64,000 nucleotides of DNA from Calamus simplicifolius (lineage: Eukaryota; Streptophyta; Magnoliopsida; Arecales; Arecaceae), in NCBI GenBank assembly GCA_900491605.1, contig UESW01001666.1:1-64000 (forward strand). The letters are read 5' to 3'. The notes under the pieces were generated by a model. The model was not told where the DNA came from. It was given only the letters and a program-made list of their open reading frames with translations, and searched no databases. The position numbers and the translations under genes were made by a program. The stretch's first letter is position 1; every line of letters begins with the position of its first letter. Below are positions 20,362-32,700 of this stretch, one piece after another.

Positions 20362-21201
20362 TGATACGGCTGATCATCTCCTCTGGGTGGTGTTATAACC
20401 TCTTGCGCGATTTTCAAAAATAATGATGTGACAGCTAATCCCAGAAATGGAATCTTGGCTCCGGCCTCCAGCGATGGCCTCCGGTCTTTGGCTCCGGCCT
20501 TTGGCTCCGGCCTCCAGCGACGGCTCCGGCCTTTGGCTCCGGCCTCCAGTGACGGCTCCGGCCTTTGGCTCCAGCCTCCAGCAAAGGCCTCCGGTCTTTG
20601 GCTTCGGCCTTTGGCTCCGGTCTCCAGTGACAGCTCCGGCCTTTGGCTCCGGCCTCCAGCGACGGCTCCGGCTTTTGGCTCCAACCTTCAGCGACGGCTC
20701 CGGTCTTTGGCTCCGGCTCTAACTTGGTACCTTTTCTGCATACATTATGACCCACTTCAGGTAACAGATCCCGAGATTCGAGATCTGTTACCGTATACCT
20801 CGCTCACCGAAATCACGGGCAAGTGCTAGCACGCCCATCAGTTACCGCCACAAGCGGCCCCCATCCAGCAACGGCTTACCCACTTGCCGTTCGAAGGAGC
20901 TTATCCTAACAAGGAAGATTCGACGGTTCAAAACAGAGCGAAAATAAAGGAACCTCCCAGACAGGTGTAAAAGGACCCCGAGCTCAACAGAAAAAGGAGA
21001 TCTCTCTCTCTAAAAAAATAGACACTACACTCCTGTTCGACAAGTTCACTAACTTGAGCATCGGAGGGTCCTTGCCGAGAATACCGGCCCGAGGACTTCT
21101 TACAGGTTCCAGAGGAGGAAGACGACCTCTCCACCCCATTTGGAGGCCCACAATAGATCTCAGCATGCCCGACGCTCATCATCGATGACTTATCCGCATC
21201 A
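20362..21201 (+). repeat. 3' LTR of Gypsy element G1
   Basis: It starts TGATACGGCTGATC and ends TTATCCGCATCA, at 840 bp. The minisatellite is about ten units shorter than in the 5' LTR. The TATA box has changed to TGTAAAA (20966-20972). The right target duplication CGTGG follows at 21202-21206. Confidence 0.95.
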
Positions 21202-21413
21202 CGTGGATTCACCTTCTTTCTGCAACCTTCAAACATATTCTCTCAAATACTAAAAATCAACGGATTACCACTCGAATTTTTGGGTATAATCTATGTTTTC
21301 GAAAATAGTTTTTTTGAATCGGCTAAACTATCCTCTTGACTATTTAGAATCGTTCAATCAGCTATTGCATATTTCTTAGAGGGATTTGCATTTGTTAATG
21401 TGTTAAAAAATTG

Positions 21414-21471
<58 letters not shown>

Positions 21472-22700
21472 CTCAATGAAATGCAAAATCCGACGACCCT
21501 CGTGGCATCAATTCCTTCCAAGCTCATATCTTCCCTTCGGTGCATCCACGTGCCCACCATCAATCCGGACCTCAATGCCATCCAAAGCACATCAAATTCA
21601 ACAAGGCCTTTGTATATGAGAAACCTGTTTATGAATTCAAAATCACAGCTATCTAGTATTTTTAGAGAACCTGTTTGATCTTCTTGGGAATATTGTAATA
21701 TAGTTTATGAATTCAAAATCACAGCTTTCTAGTATTTTTAGAGAACCTATTTGATCTTCTCACAAGCTGAAATTGTCTTTGGGAGTAGAGCTTGATCTTT
21801 GTACGCCACCGCGACAGATGTACATTATTCATATATGATCTTGATCTTTGTTTCGGACGTCAAATCCTTCATTTTGAGAACCATATTTATCATACAGATG
21901 GGGCCTCCCTTCCCATTTAATTCTGTGCGTCTTCAATTTAATATCTTCTTTTATTCTTGGTGAGAATTTTCATCCGCACTTTGGCCGGCCCAGATTATTA
22001 GATACCATCGAGGGTTTGACCTTCCATTGCAGAGCATACTTTGGACCAGACCTTCAACACCTCCACCACAAAATGAAATGATAAATTAATGTCAATTGAA
22101 ACACGCATGCCTGTAGACTCACCAGATGTTGATCCATTACATGCACTAGAACAGAAACCTGCCTAAAAAGAGGAAAATTACTAGCCCTCTTTAAAAATTA
22201 CCTTGCTGGACAAACAATTTTCATCTTAAAATGATTTCATCCAATTGCTTCAAAATTGATTCTTCGGGGGCTTGATTCCTGGATATCACCACTGCCTGAG
22301 AGCCTAGGTTCTTGTGCCCCTGCTTCCATACGAATGGTTGGGCACCAGTGGCATTATTTACTTGCGTCGCCAAATATTATATCTAGTAGAGGAATTTCCT
22401 GCAACCAGGATTGCAGAGGGTTTGCTAACATGTACCATTTATTGCTTCCTAAAGCAGTCATGCATAAAATGTCCAAAATGGCTGACACAAAACCTTTGCA
22501 AAAATTAATGCAAGCATGATTTAACGATTAAACATAACTAGCCCAATCAGGAGGAAGGGTGCAGGGGGTTGAAGGACCCACTCATCCCAGGATTTTAAAA
22601 AGGAAGAAAAATCTCGACACTTTTACCTACAAACCCCAGCCCTCGCTCTCCCTCTACCCGACCCCCAAACTCTCTCCCCACCAAAGCAAGCCCTGAAATA
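21202..22700. other. Intergenic region 3' of CUL4
   Basis: I see no gene. It contains a (TA)n microsatellite at 21415-21469 and a tandem duplication of about 73 bases (copies from 21629 and 21702, sharing TTTATGAATTCAAAATCACA and AGTATTTTTAGAGAACCT). Confidence 0.6.
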
Positions 22701-23032
22701 TAGCGACAAGGCTTCTCCCTGTGATTTCTCTGGAAGCAAATAAAATCATTGTCAACAGGTTTTCATCTTTCAACAGCAGCAGGAAGTAAAAATATTACTG
22801 TGACTTGGAAGGAACACCTTGTTTTAAAAATTTTATAATGATTAATTCCACAAGAAGAAGAAAAAACAGAAAGTCGGGTTTCATATTTTACAGTATTGAT
22901 CTGATAATTGGAATAGAAGGAAAAATGTGGCTACAGCTTCCTGTACACTGGTTGACATCAAGAGATTGATAAAACTAGCCTCCCACGGCAAGCATAACTT
23001 TTTTTGAGGGAGGCAACTCCGTGCGAAGGGAG

Positions 23033-23146
23033 TCAAGCCAGGTAATTGTAGATCTGAGGATTGTTCTTGTCCCGCTCCAGATATTCTCTGTCAATGAGGC
23101 TCTCTATCCTTTTCTTCAAGTCTGCTGGTTTTATTGGAAATTTTAG
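23033..23146 (-). CDS. CUL4: CUL4 exon 17 and stop
   Basis: It encodes LKFPIKPADLKKRIESLIDR and ends NPQIYNYLA with TGA at 23035-23033, the invariant cullin C-terminus. The 3' untranslated region extends left into about 22.7-23.0 kb; no polyadenylation site is assigned. Confidence 0.95.
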   Translation of the reverse strand, partial: LKFPIKPADLKKRIESLIDREYLERDKNNPQIYNYLA

Positions 23147-26100
23147 CTGACAGAAACAAATGGCAACGTGTCAAAGTCACTCTTAACTGAATAGAGAAAG
23201 GAGTTCACTGGTCAGATGCCGTAAAAAATTACCTGCTGAAAGAGCTCAGTTATTAGAAGCGTGTGGCTTAGTACTTTCCTCGTCTTCATGATACGGACAA
23301 TAGCCGCATCAACCTGAGATGATTTTAGAAAGAAATGAAGGCACGATGTAAACTCTCAAGGCAACATCTACATGCTTAAAAGACTTTAACGCATATATAA
23401 TTTGCAAAAGAAAGGTAGCTCACAAAATTGGTTAGGTGATGGTAGTTAATATCGACAACAGTAATCCTCAATTACTCAATATGATTGGTTGAAATTTAGT
23501 TCAAACAAGACATCCCTTTAAAGTTTAGTTCCCTTTTCAACTCACAAGATCAGAACTCAAAAATTTTACTTTGTTTCCTCTTCTCCATTTCTCCAATTGC
23601 TCAGCCGAAATACCAGATATCTGGACATCCTTAAGGTGGCATCCAAGATTCCACCCACCAAAATACCTTTTTAACCTTAATGATTTTCTCACCAAATTCC
23701 TACCTAGTCCCACTCTTGAATCTTGATCTTCTCAACATTTGTCCACCATCCGCTACATATCCTGAAATCTGCTATGCTCATATTATGTTTACCAGCCCTC
23801 CTGGCTAAGAAGCTGAATGATATTTGACAATCGCTTGACACCTCAAAGGTGCATCTCCTCTTCGTCCACCATGTTTTAATCAAGAGATTTTGAACTACTT
23901 CCTCACTCCTGGAGAATAGCTTGGGTTTGCAAAGGCTATTATTCTTAAGGATCCTCTAGTCCCTTGACTCCAACAAATCAATTATCCACCAACCTCCATG
24001 TTCCTAGCATTCAGATTTAATTACTTACAAGAATATCTCCTTTTTCTCAACCTTATTGTCTTGGATGAAGTATTTATCATTCCACTTTTTATGCGCTGAT
24101 GCAATCTTAGGAGTAATTTCTTGTTATCATGTGCAATCCATGCCTTAATAAATGGGCACAATTTCATACTTCTACTTTGTCTAGTTCTTATCTCAGAACT
24201 CGAAATGCCATGGAGAATTGCTTGTTGATATATAAGCTAATTCATTATAGCAGATTTCCCTTTCCGCAACAGTCTTCCTCACTACAAGCATGCCCTTTTT
24301 TTCACAGTTGTTTTCACTACGAAGTTGGCTCCAATTCGTTCAGGGCCCATTCTAGATTGAGAGTTAGTCACATATGAACTCTCAAAAAGTTTGATAAAGC
24401 ATACCCTCCAGGTCACAAAGCCAAAGAATTTCAGGATAAAGCATTTGAGTTAAGATATGAATATCATTTTTTTCCTATTTATACCTTCTTACCAAAGAAG
24501 TATTTAATTCAAAGGTCCTTATCCTCCCATTTGTAAAGTTTAATGGCAGTGTAATATTTCAACACACATGTTCGAACATGTCTTGATCTTCAACAATGTC
24601 TCCTACAGTACTTCTAGCTTGCAATTTTTTTCCTATATGCTCATCTATATGTCTATATCTTTTAGGATCTCGTTTCGTCATTCCTCACTGATGCATACGA
24701 CAGGTCCCATGCAAGAAGTATTTTAACAAGGCAAACCTTTTGGCAGTCAAGACAGCAGTTCAAACAAACCTGATATTGACGGTCTTGGAATACTCTTTCA
24801 GTGGTGCTTGTATTTTCTTCCACTGTCTCTTTCATTTGAATTGCATTAACCTAGTAACATGGCATGTTAGCTCTAGTTGCATGCTTGAAATTCCACAACA
24901 CTGATTTAAACAGAGCAAAGCTTACCTTAATGCGGTAGAGAGGGGCACTGAATTCTTCATTGAATACAAATGCATCATCATCCTCTACTTCTCTTCCTCT
25001 CGGGATCTGTAGCATGCACAGCATTTGAATAAAACAATTGGGTCCACAGCAAGAAACAAGCATGAAAGAAGGCATGCACCTTTTGGAGAACTCGGACTTT
25101 GCCACATGCAAGCGACTGCAAAGTCCTCCTCAGCTCTTTATCATCAATACCAGTTGAGTCTTTAATATCTTGAAAACTGAGTTTTGAGCATCATTGAACA
25201 GCATTAACACAACAGTCTGGAACACGCATGAAGCCAAAAAAAAATTGAGAGGCAGGTCAAACTAAAGATATATGGAATTGAGCAGAAATTGAAGACACCC
25301 ACCTGGAATAATGACACTGCCAATTCTTTTTTACCTTTTGGAAATTCTGCCTTTAAAACACAGTGACCTAATGAATTTTGCCACATCAAACGCCTCCCAC
25401 TGTACTTACTCAAATAAAATTCTTTGAATATATCCTATAATGGTGCAAAGGAAAAAAGAATCAGAAATAACTTTCAAAGGGCGCCTTAGTGTACAAGGTT
25501 CCACCATTGCAAAGGCCTGGGGAGGGTCGGATATATGCAACCTTACTCTTGCATGCAAAGAGGCTGTTTTAATATGTCAGGTCACAATGGAACAACCTAA
25601 CCAGTACACCAGGGCCCACCCTAAGAAAATAACTTTCAAGAAAATGGGTAAAAGCATGAAGTGATTCACAGTACAAACTATCTTTAACCTAACCTGATAA
25701 ACATTCAGTTCATGTGGAAGCCGAACATCCATAGGCGGATATGTTGGCCAATACCTGCGGAGCATAAAATCAGAAACTGGAGTCAGTCATTAAACAGCAC
25801 ATTTGTATCATTGTTGTCATCTCACATATTAAACCTGAATCATATAGAGTGACATCAAATGAATGACACCCACCCAGTCGTTAGAACATGGACACTCATT
25901 TCAATGCCAGTTGGAAGTTTTGTCCTGGCTTGGGATGATTGCTTGAAGGAATCATTAATCTCTTTCGATAACTCAATGTCCTGGGAATACATCAGCATGA
26001 AACCATTTAAAAAAAAAAAACAAAGATACTGATTGGACAGCATACTTACTAAAATCAAATTGGCAACCACAGATAACTGACAAACAATCGGTCAATGATT

Positions 26101-26720
26101 TCCTGAAAGCTGCCAGCCATAACACACCAAGGATTTGAGAAACTACTTGAAACTGTGCAAGATGGGTCATAGCATGTTATTAGAATGGATCTCCACCACC
26201 CAATGCTTTCAAGCTTAACATTGATACTTATGTCTCCAAAAGTGTAATGTATATAGAGAATTATTAAGGGATAATGATGGAAATACGACAAGGGTGTTCT
26301 CTGCTATTTAACCTACAAAAGCATAAACGTCCTTCAACCTCGAGGCCTCCTTCAGTCTCAAACTGGTCAAAAATGAAAAATTGAAAGCGAAAGAACTTAT
26401 GATTGAAAGAGACCCCACAATCTGCACCCACTGAATGTATAGTTGTTCTGCCTATATGTCTATCACATTTTGATGTATATTACGTAAGTGCATCATATGC
26501 ACCGCCATCCCATCCTGTCCCAACATTTGGGATGGGAGAAGTCGCATGACACACCAATTGGCATGCTAGGGTGATGGTGAGATGGTCCCATCCTAGCATT
26601 GGGATGTCCTATTGGAATTTAAAACCATGATATGAAGGGTTATGAGCAATCACAATAGCATAAGCTGGTCTCCTCTCTATTTAATGGTCCTCACTTCTAT
26701 AGCATCATTCCAACACCCAT

Positions 26721-26762
<42 letters not shown>

Positions 26763-29700
26763 CATCTACAGCTGACATTATATTTTTATGTCATGATGGT
26801 GTGCAGCGCATACTTCTGAGCTAGAATATAAATACCAAAAAAGTGCTGCTAATAAATAAGGCATGCACATATATATACACGTTTGCAGACTTCATATCTA
26901 GAGAGTAGAGATCTTTCATGCGTTTATTTAGCAACGCATTTTATAAACTTGACAATATACTGCTGAATCATAATTAGGTTCCATCTTTAACAAAATCTGC
27001 AAAATAACTTAAACAAGGACATCTCCTGCTTTATTGTTCATGTTACTTGACAAACAAATATATAACAATAGCTAATGAGATATATAACAGAAAAAACATA
27101 TTATTTATCAGCAATATATATTTCTTTACAACACTAACATGCATATTCAGGGATTTTTTGCATCATATTTGTATGAAAGCAATTGGAAGAATGGTGGGTT
27201 TCAAAAGACCGTACAGAGAAGACTGAAATTGCTAAAACATACTCATAATTACAAGTTTTACTAATTTCCAAAATTGCATATTGCTTTAGCTATTTTGGAT
27301 AATTAAATTCGTCTCATAGATGTTCTCAGAACAATTATGTTTTTCCAATATCTGTTACATCCTTAGCGCTAGAAATAAAAGATAATGCTGGCATGTGTTG
27401 ATTAACCACTTGAGTGTTTCCAAGAAAGTGCCTTATGTTATACATTTGGTGAGGACATAAGGGTTTAGTTTCTTTTTTCATGCTATTAAAGGAGTCAAGT
27501 TGTTACTAGCGCTATTTCCATGAATATGATGCAAATCTAGACGATGGAAGCTGCTATAAATCCAGCATAATGGGGGTTTTGATTGGTCTAACATAAGGTC
27601 CAACTCAATAAAAGAGGTAAAAGGCCAAAGAAATATTTTAAGACAGACTGCAACAGACTGCACTAAGAAACATTAGAGAAAATTTCAGCCACCCAGCCCA
27701 GAGCTCACAGCATAATAGTCCTGATCCAACAACATAGACACCTTAAGTGATGTGTCACTATGTTTTAAATAAAACTATCACAGTTTAATGTCAATATATG
27801 TATAACTCCCCTTCCCGTTTTGATTTCTTTGTTTTGGATAAGTATATAACCATGTTTCAATGCCTAGATTTTCAGAGGTTGCCATCTTGACACTCGAGGA
27901 CTGGTCTGGCAACTTCACATATTAATCGAGCTCCATGTACGACGCCTCCTTTGCAAATGAAACTACATCTAGTACCTATAAGCCAAGTTGGTTTGAAACC
28001 ATTATTGGTGATGGTATCTCACAGATATCATGCATATAGATTCCCATAACTGCAGATCTGTAGGCGTCCACAACATGAATATATGCTATTTAATGTTTAT
28101 ATAGATATTTATATACATTTTATTGAGTTCATATCAGCATGCAAAGACAGTTTAGCATTGACTGTTTCTAGCAACAATATAACAAAAAAACTAGCTTAAC
28201 TTTGACCACAAATATTGGTCAATATGAATTTTTCAATACAGTAGGCATGCTGGATCCAATTAAGTCCAAAGAGTGCATCTAAACTGACAGCCGAACTCTA
28301 GAAAATGGCATATCTTCCTTATGACTTCTCTGTGTTTCATTATCTTCTCCCTTTGTCCATGCAACTTGATAGGGTGACAGATAAGTTGTCTTCTAAGCCA
28401 ACTTTTTTGCAGTTTCATAAAACCGCACTCATTGTAGATCAGAGTTGAAATTGTCTAATTTTGCACCATTGACCTTACGAAGTATTTCTTTCCTATATTA
28501 ACTCCACCTATGTACAAAACATGAGCTTTATACACAGCCAATCTCAAGCCTGGATAAAAAGAGGAGGATTGTGATATGTTGCCAGCTAACATAAAACTAT
28601 AGTCACATCCAATGAACATTAATGATATAGAAGGTTTCACCACCATTTTACCATCTTATCTTTTTGTATCATTTTGTTTACCACTATCGGTTTCCATCCA
28701 TGATATGGAGAGTCATACCTTATATTGTGACAGTTAATAGCATTATGACCTGCATTAGAACATTAAACCAATGTTTCGAGTGCCTCTTCCAGTGGGCACA
28801 TTGTGCATGCCTTCTCACATGCCACACAATGGCAAAATTAAAAATGATAATAGTAGTTCCTTATTTAGTTAAAAGTATTTTAAAGAATAAATCAATTGCC
28901 TTCTTGCCCACCCTTGCTAAACTTCAATAGTGTCCTAGCAGATATTGAAACAAGCTGGAACCTGAAACCTTACATGGAACACGTGAGATTTTGAAGAATC
29001 AATGACATGGGGTATTGGATGTTTTAAAATAGCTTGGACATAACTAATCATATAAGTCCCAAATCCGAGTATCTCAATCCAAGCATGTCATCCTTACCAG
29101 ATTAGGGCGCAACAAGATCAAGTTGGTAAGGAAAAAAAAATCGTTTCATATTTGTCGAAGCAATAACAAGAATATTTCTAGTGGAACATCTTTCACAATC
29201 TCTGGAGAGATAGTTAGCGAAATAAGCACAAGCACAAGAACAAGAGCAATAGGCCAGACCAGCCTACAAAAATGAAATGGTCCTCCGTAACCATCCATAA
29301 TATCAAATATCAACTGCCTAAACAAGAATTCTTGAATAGCGAACAACCATAGCCTATTACTCACTAGAGTAAGCACATGCTTCAAAACCCCCCTATTTTC
29401 ATCAACTCAGAATGTGATACTTCACACAACCATCAACAATTCAAGTTGTGATAACAGTCATAAAAAAAGGAAACAGTGGAAAGTAAGAAGATGAAGAAAA
29501 AAAGAAAGAAAGCAAAAAAACAAGCCCCCACTACCTAGGTATAACTATATTAGAGAACTGAAGGACCAAAAATGCCAAAAAAAAACCCCCATGAAATAAA
29601 ATGGTCATGGCCTAGGCAGCCTAGCCTAAATAAACTCCTAGACGGACATATTTGACAACACTACATATTCACAAAGAAGCATATCCATCTTTGAAATAGA

Positions 29701-32700
29701 ATCCTCAGAGAACAAGAGATGGCTTAATGTTTGCTATGGAAACAGCATTCAAGGTTTAGTATCAAGTATCAACCCTTCCAATTTGCCAAAGGAGGAATGC
29801 AGAGAAAAGACACAAATCTCATCCAATAAGGTCCATAGTTCAAATAATATAATTTTAAGCAGTTATGAAACCTCAAGGCCATGTAAAGGAGAAAAAAAAA
29901 AGCCCCACTTCAAGTTACGAATTATTTATGGGCTGAAAGCCTGCACAACCATTTTAATAAAATTTAAGTTGCATGTAAACCAATTATAAAGATATAACTA
30001 ACGTGAACAGAAATAATTAAAAAAGGTATAACTATTTGTAATTTGAATGTCGACTTAGTCCTAAATAAAGCAGAGTGGAAGAAGCAGATTCATGTAACCG
30101 ACCCCATGTAGTTGGGAAAAGGCTTAGATGAGTTGAGTTGAGTTGTATGTAAACCAATTATAAGTAGGTTTTCTCCTTGAGTTACCCCACAAAAAACCAA
30201 AAAAAAAAAAAATCAAAACCATCAATCATAATAGTGTTCAGAACCCAGTGACCCAGACCAAACCATTTTTTATGCATATCACGATTTACAGGTTCAACAG
30301 TAGTCCAACTGAAATTCAATCAGAACCAATGCTCCCAGTTATCAAAATATTTTCAACCCTATTCTCTACATGTTTCCCAAAACACAATCACCCCTTTCCC
30401 TTCTTGTCTCTAATTACCTACTCTCCTTCCATGGTTACACCCATGGACCTCAACCTCCATCTTGGTCCTACTTTCGCCTCAAACCACTGCTTCAACCATC
30501 CTCCAAGTCCCTCACCTGGGCCTCTGCCCAGCATGCCTGACCTCCATCCCCAGCTTCTCTGATCCAGTCTCACCTCAATCTCCCCTCTAACATGCTCCCC
30601 TAATCTCCATCCATCCTTGCCTTCTCAACCTTGCTCTAGCAGTACCATCTCAGCACTATACAAGGTGGCAGAAGTAGCTCTGCCATGTTACAGCTTTGCC
30701 AGCTTAGTCCAAGAAGAGGACAGTGAGAAGAAGCCCTGCTGATTGGACCTTGCCACCCCCAAATCTTAGTCAAGAAGAAGAAAGTATCAATAGAACGTCT
30801 TTCGCTTTTTTTTGTTTTTTACTAGAGCTCAAAGGATCAAATCTCTATTTCACAAAAAGAAAATGAAGCCCTCATTATCCCCTTCCTGATCTCTCTTTCT
30901 CAATTTCTTCATTTTTTCTGCATGAGTCAGCCCAGGCAGTAGAAGGCAGTTTGAATCACCGTGGCCAAACAATTCAACCATTTGACTCAAATAGTCAGGC
31001 AGGTCTCTTAAAATTCCAAGTCTCTGGGCAACCCAACCTGGTAGAGGCTAAATGTGACTGGACAGATAGGTCGACCTGCCTGGGCTACGGATAAGTCGAC
31101 CTGCCTGGGCCACAGATAGGTCGACCTGCCTGGATCTATAAACATTGGTAATAGCTCCTGAATAAAGATTTATGGTCCCAGCAAGCAAATGTACACATGG
31201 GTGCAACAGACAAGCACAGACATCCTAATTTTGATACCATGAATATGTATGGAAAAGACTCATATCCATATGCCTTCAAAACTTCGAATCTTGTTAATTT
31301 TCTATTCTGACAAAGAAACAGAATTACTGTTTGCATCAACCAATAAGAGACCAGGTAATCATAGCTTCAGATGCAATTAAGCTCCCTAAACTATGAAGAT
31401 ATATAGATTGAGATTGCATACCTTGAACATCCCTTCAAGTTTATTCGTGAATTGACTTCCACACTCAGTTTTGAGCTGAAAAGGAGGTAATTTATACATC
31501 AGAAATATTGATAGAATGTCAGAAATCTTTCAGCTATATTTTCAAATATGTATCGATTACTTTTGAAATCATTGATTTTTCAGCATCAATTGATGCACTC
31601 TTCCCCAACAATAATCTTTTTGCAAGATCCTTTTTGTAGAATGCCTCAAAGACATCTTTCCCCTGCAGTGTCATGATGTAGTTCTGCATTAGTACATTCT
31701 CATGGCAAATATGGGAACAGCTAAGTAGAAATAATGTATCACAGGAACAAATAGAGGGAAAATAACTAACTTACTTGAATAAACCTAAATAAAACCAAAA
31801 CTTTATCAAGTGTACCCTCCAACTCTTCTTCAGATGTACCCTTGTTGCCAGCACGAAGTTTCTCATCCACAAACTTTGCAATCAGTTCGGCAGGTCTATT
31901 CTGTTATATGAAAATAGCAAAAGAAGCAGTCACTAATTAATAATCTGAAAAAAATTGGACTGAGCAATATCAATGAAACACCAACCAGAGCAGAAGCAAG
32001 TTACTTGAGTTAATAATTGGGTTCATGTATTTGTGTCTCAAATTGTGTTTCCTCCATAGCACAGGTTTATGACTAATCAGTATTAATTACTTTCAGTGAT
32101 TTTGGAAGATCATTACCACGAAATACAGGTGCAAATAGAGCAAAGATATAGTTGGCATTAAAAATGCTGCATTTCTCTTCATTGGAAATGGGAGTCATCA
32201 TGGGCAAAAGGTGTTAAGAATCATGAAGTCAGAAAATTTAAAAAAGGAGGCAGTTTCAAAGTTTACGTTTAGTATCAAACACATAGAAAGGCTATCAATC
32301 TGAAAAAAAAAATCAGCAGTCCTAAAGGTCTGACAGCAATAGCAATAATGTATGACGACCCGTCACTTGCTGAATCCTTTGTCTTTGGTATATGACAAAC
32401 CACAAATAATCTATTGGAGTGTCTATAAAGTTTGTATTTTGTGCTTGAAAAAAAAAAGGCATATAAATATTATTTAAGAAGAAAGATGTTGTTGGATAAG
32501 AAATTAAGGCCGGGACAGCTGTTGGAAGGGGCCAACAGCAGCTGTTCCCTGTTGGGGGATAATTGCTGTCTCAAACAAGGCCTAAGTATCCAATTGATAT
32601 GCAAGACCTGCCCATCAGGAGTGTGTTATGGAAACTGAAGCATGTCCATAAAAATCGGTGCTGGTTTATGCTGAAAAAATAAATGGATAGTTTACTAAGT

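Larger units (their letters stand above)
10086..21201 (+). mobile_element. Complete Tat-lineage Ty3/Gypsy LTR retrotransposon (element G1)
   Basis: Two LTRs starting TGATACGG and ending GCATCA flank gag, PR, RT, two RNase H domains and integrase on the plus strand, then a tandem array and an antisense gene. CGTGG at 10081-10085 and at 21202-21206 is a perfect 5-bp target duplication. The dual RNase H, PBS type and antisense Transposase_28-like gene place it in the Tat lineage. Stops and frameshifts in every pol region indicate an inactive copy. Confidence 0.95.

Noticed and set aside
22256..22519. Plus-strand 87-codon frame downstream of CUL4
   Set aside because: No homology recognised, no splice or codon support; lies in non-coding AT-rich DNA.
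30248..30562. 104-codon plus-strand frame in CUL4 intron 9 (Pro/Ser/His-rich)
   Set aside because: Antisense to the gene, low complexity, no domain; likely chance in C-rich sequence.
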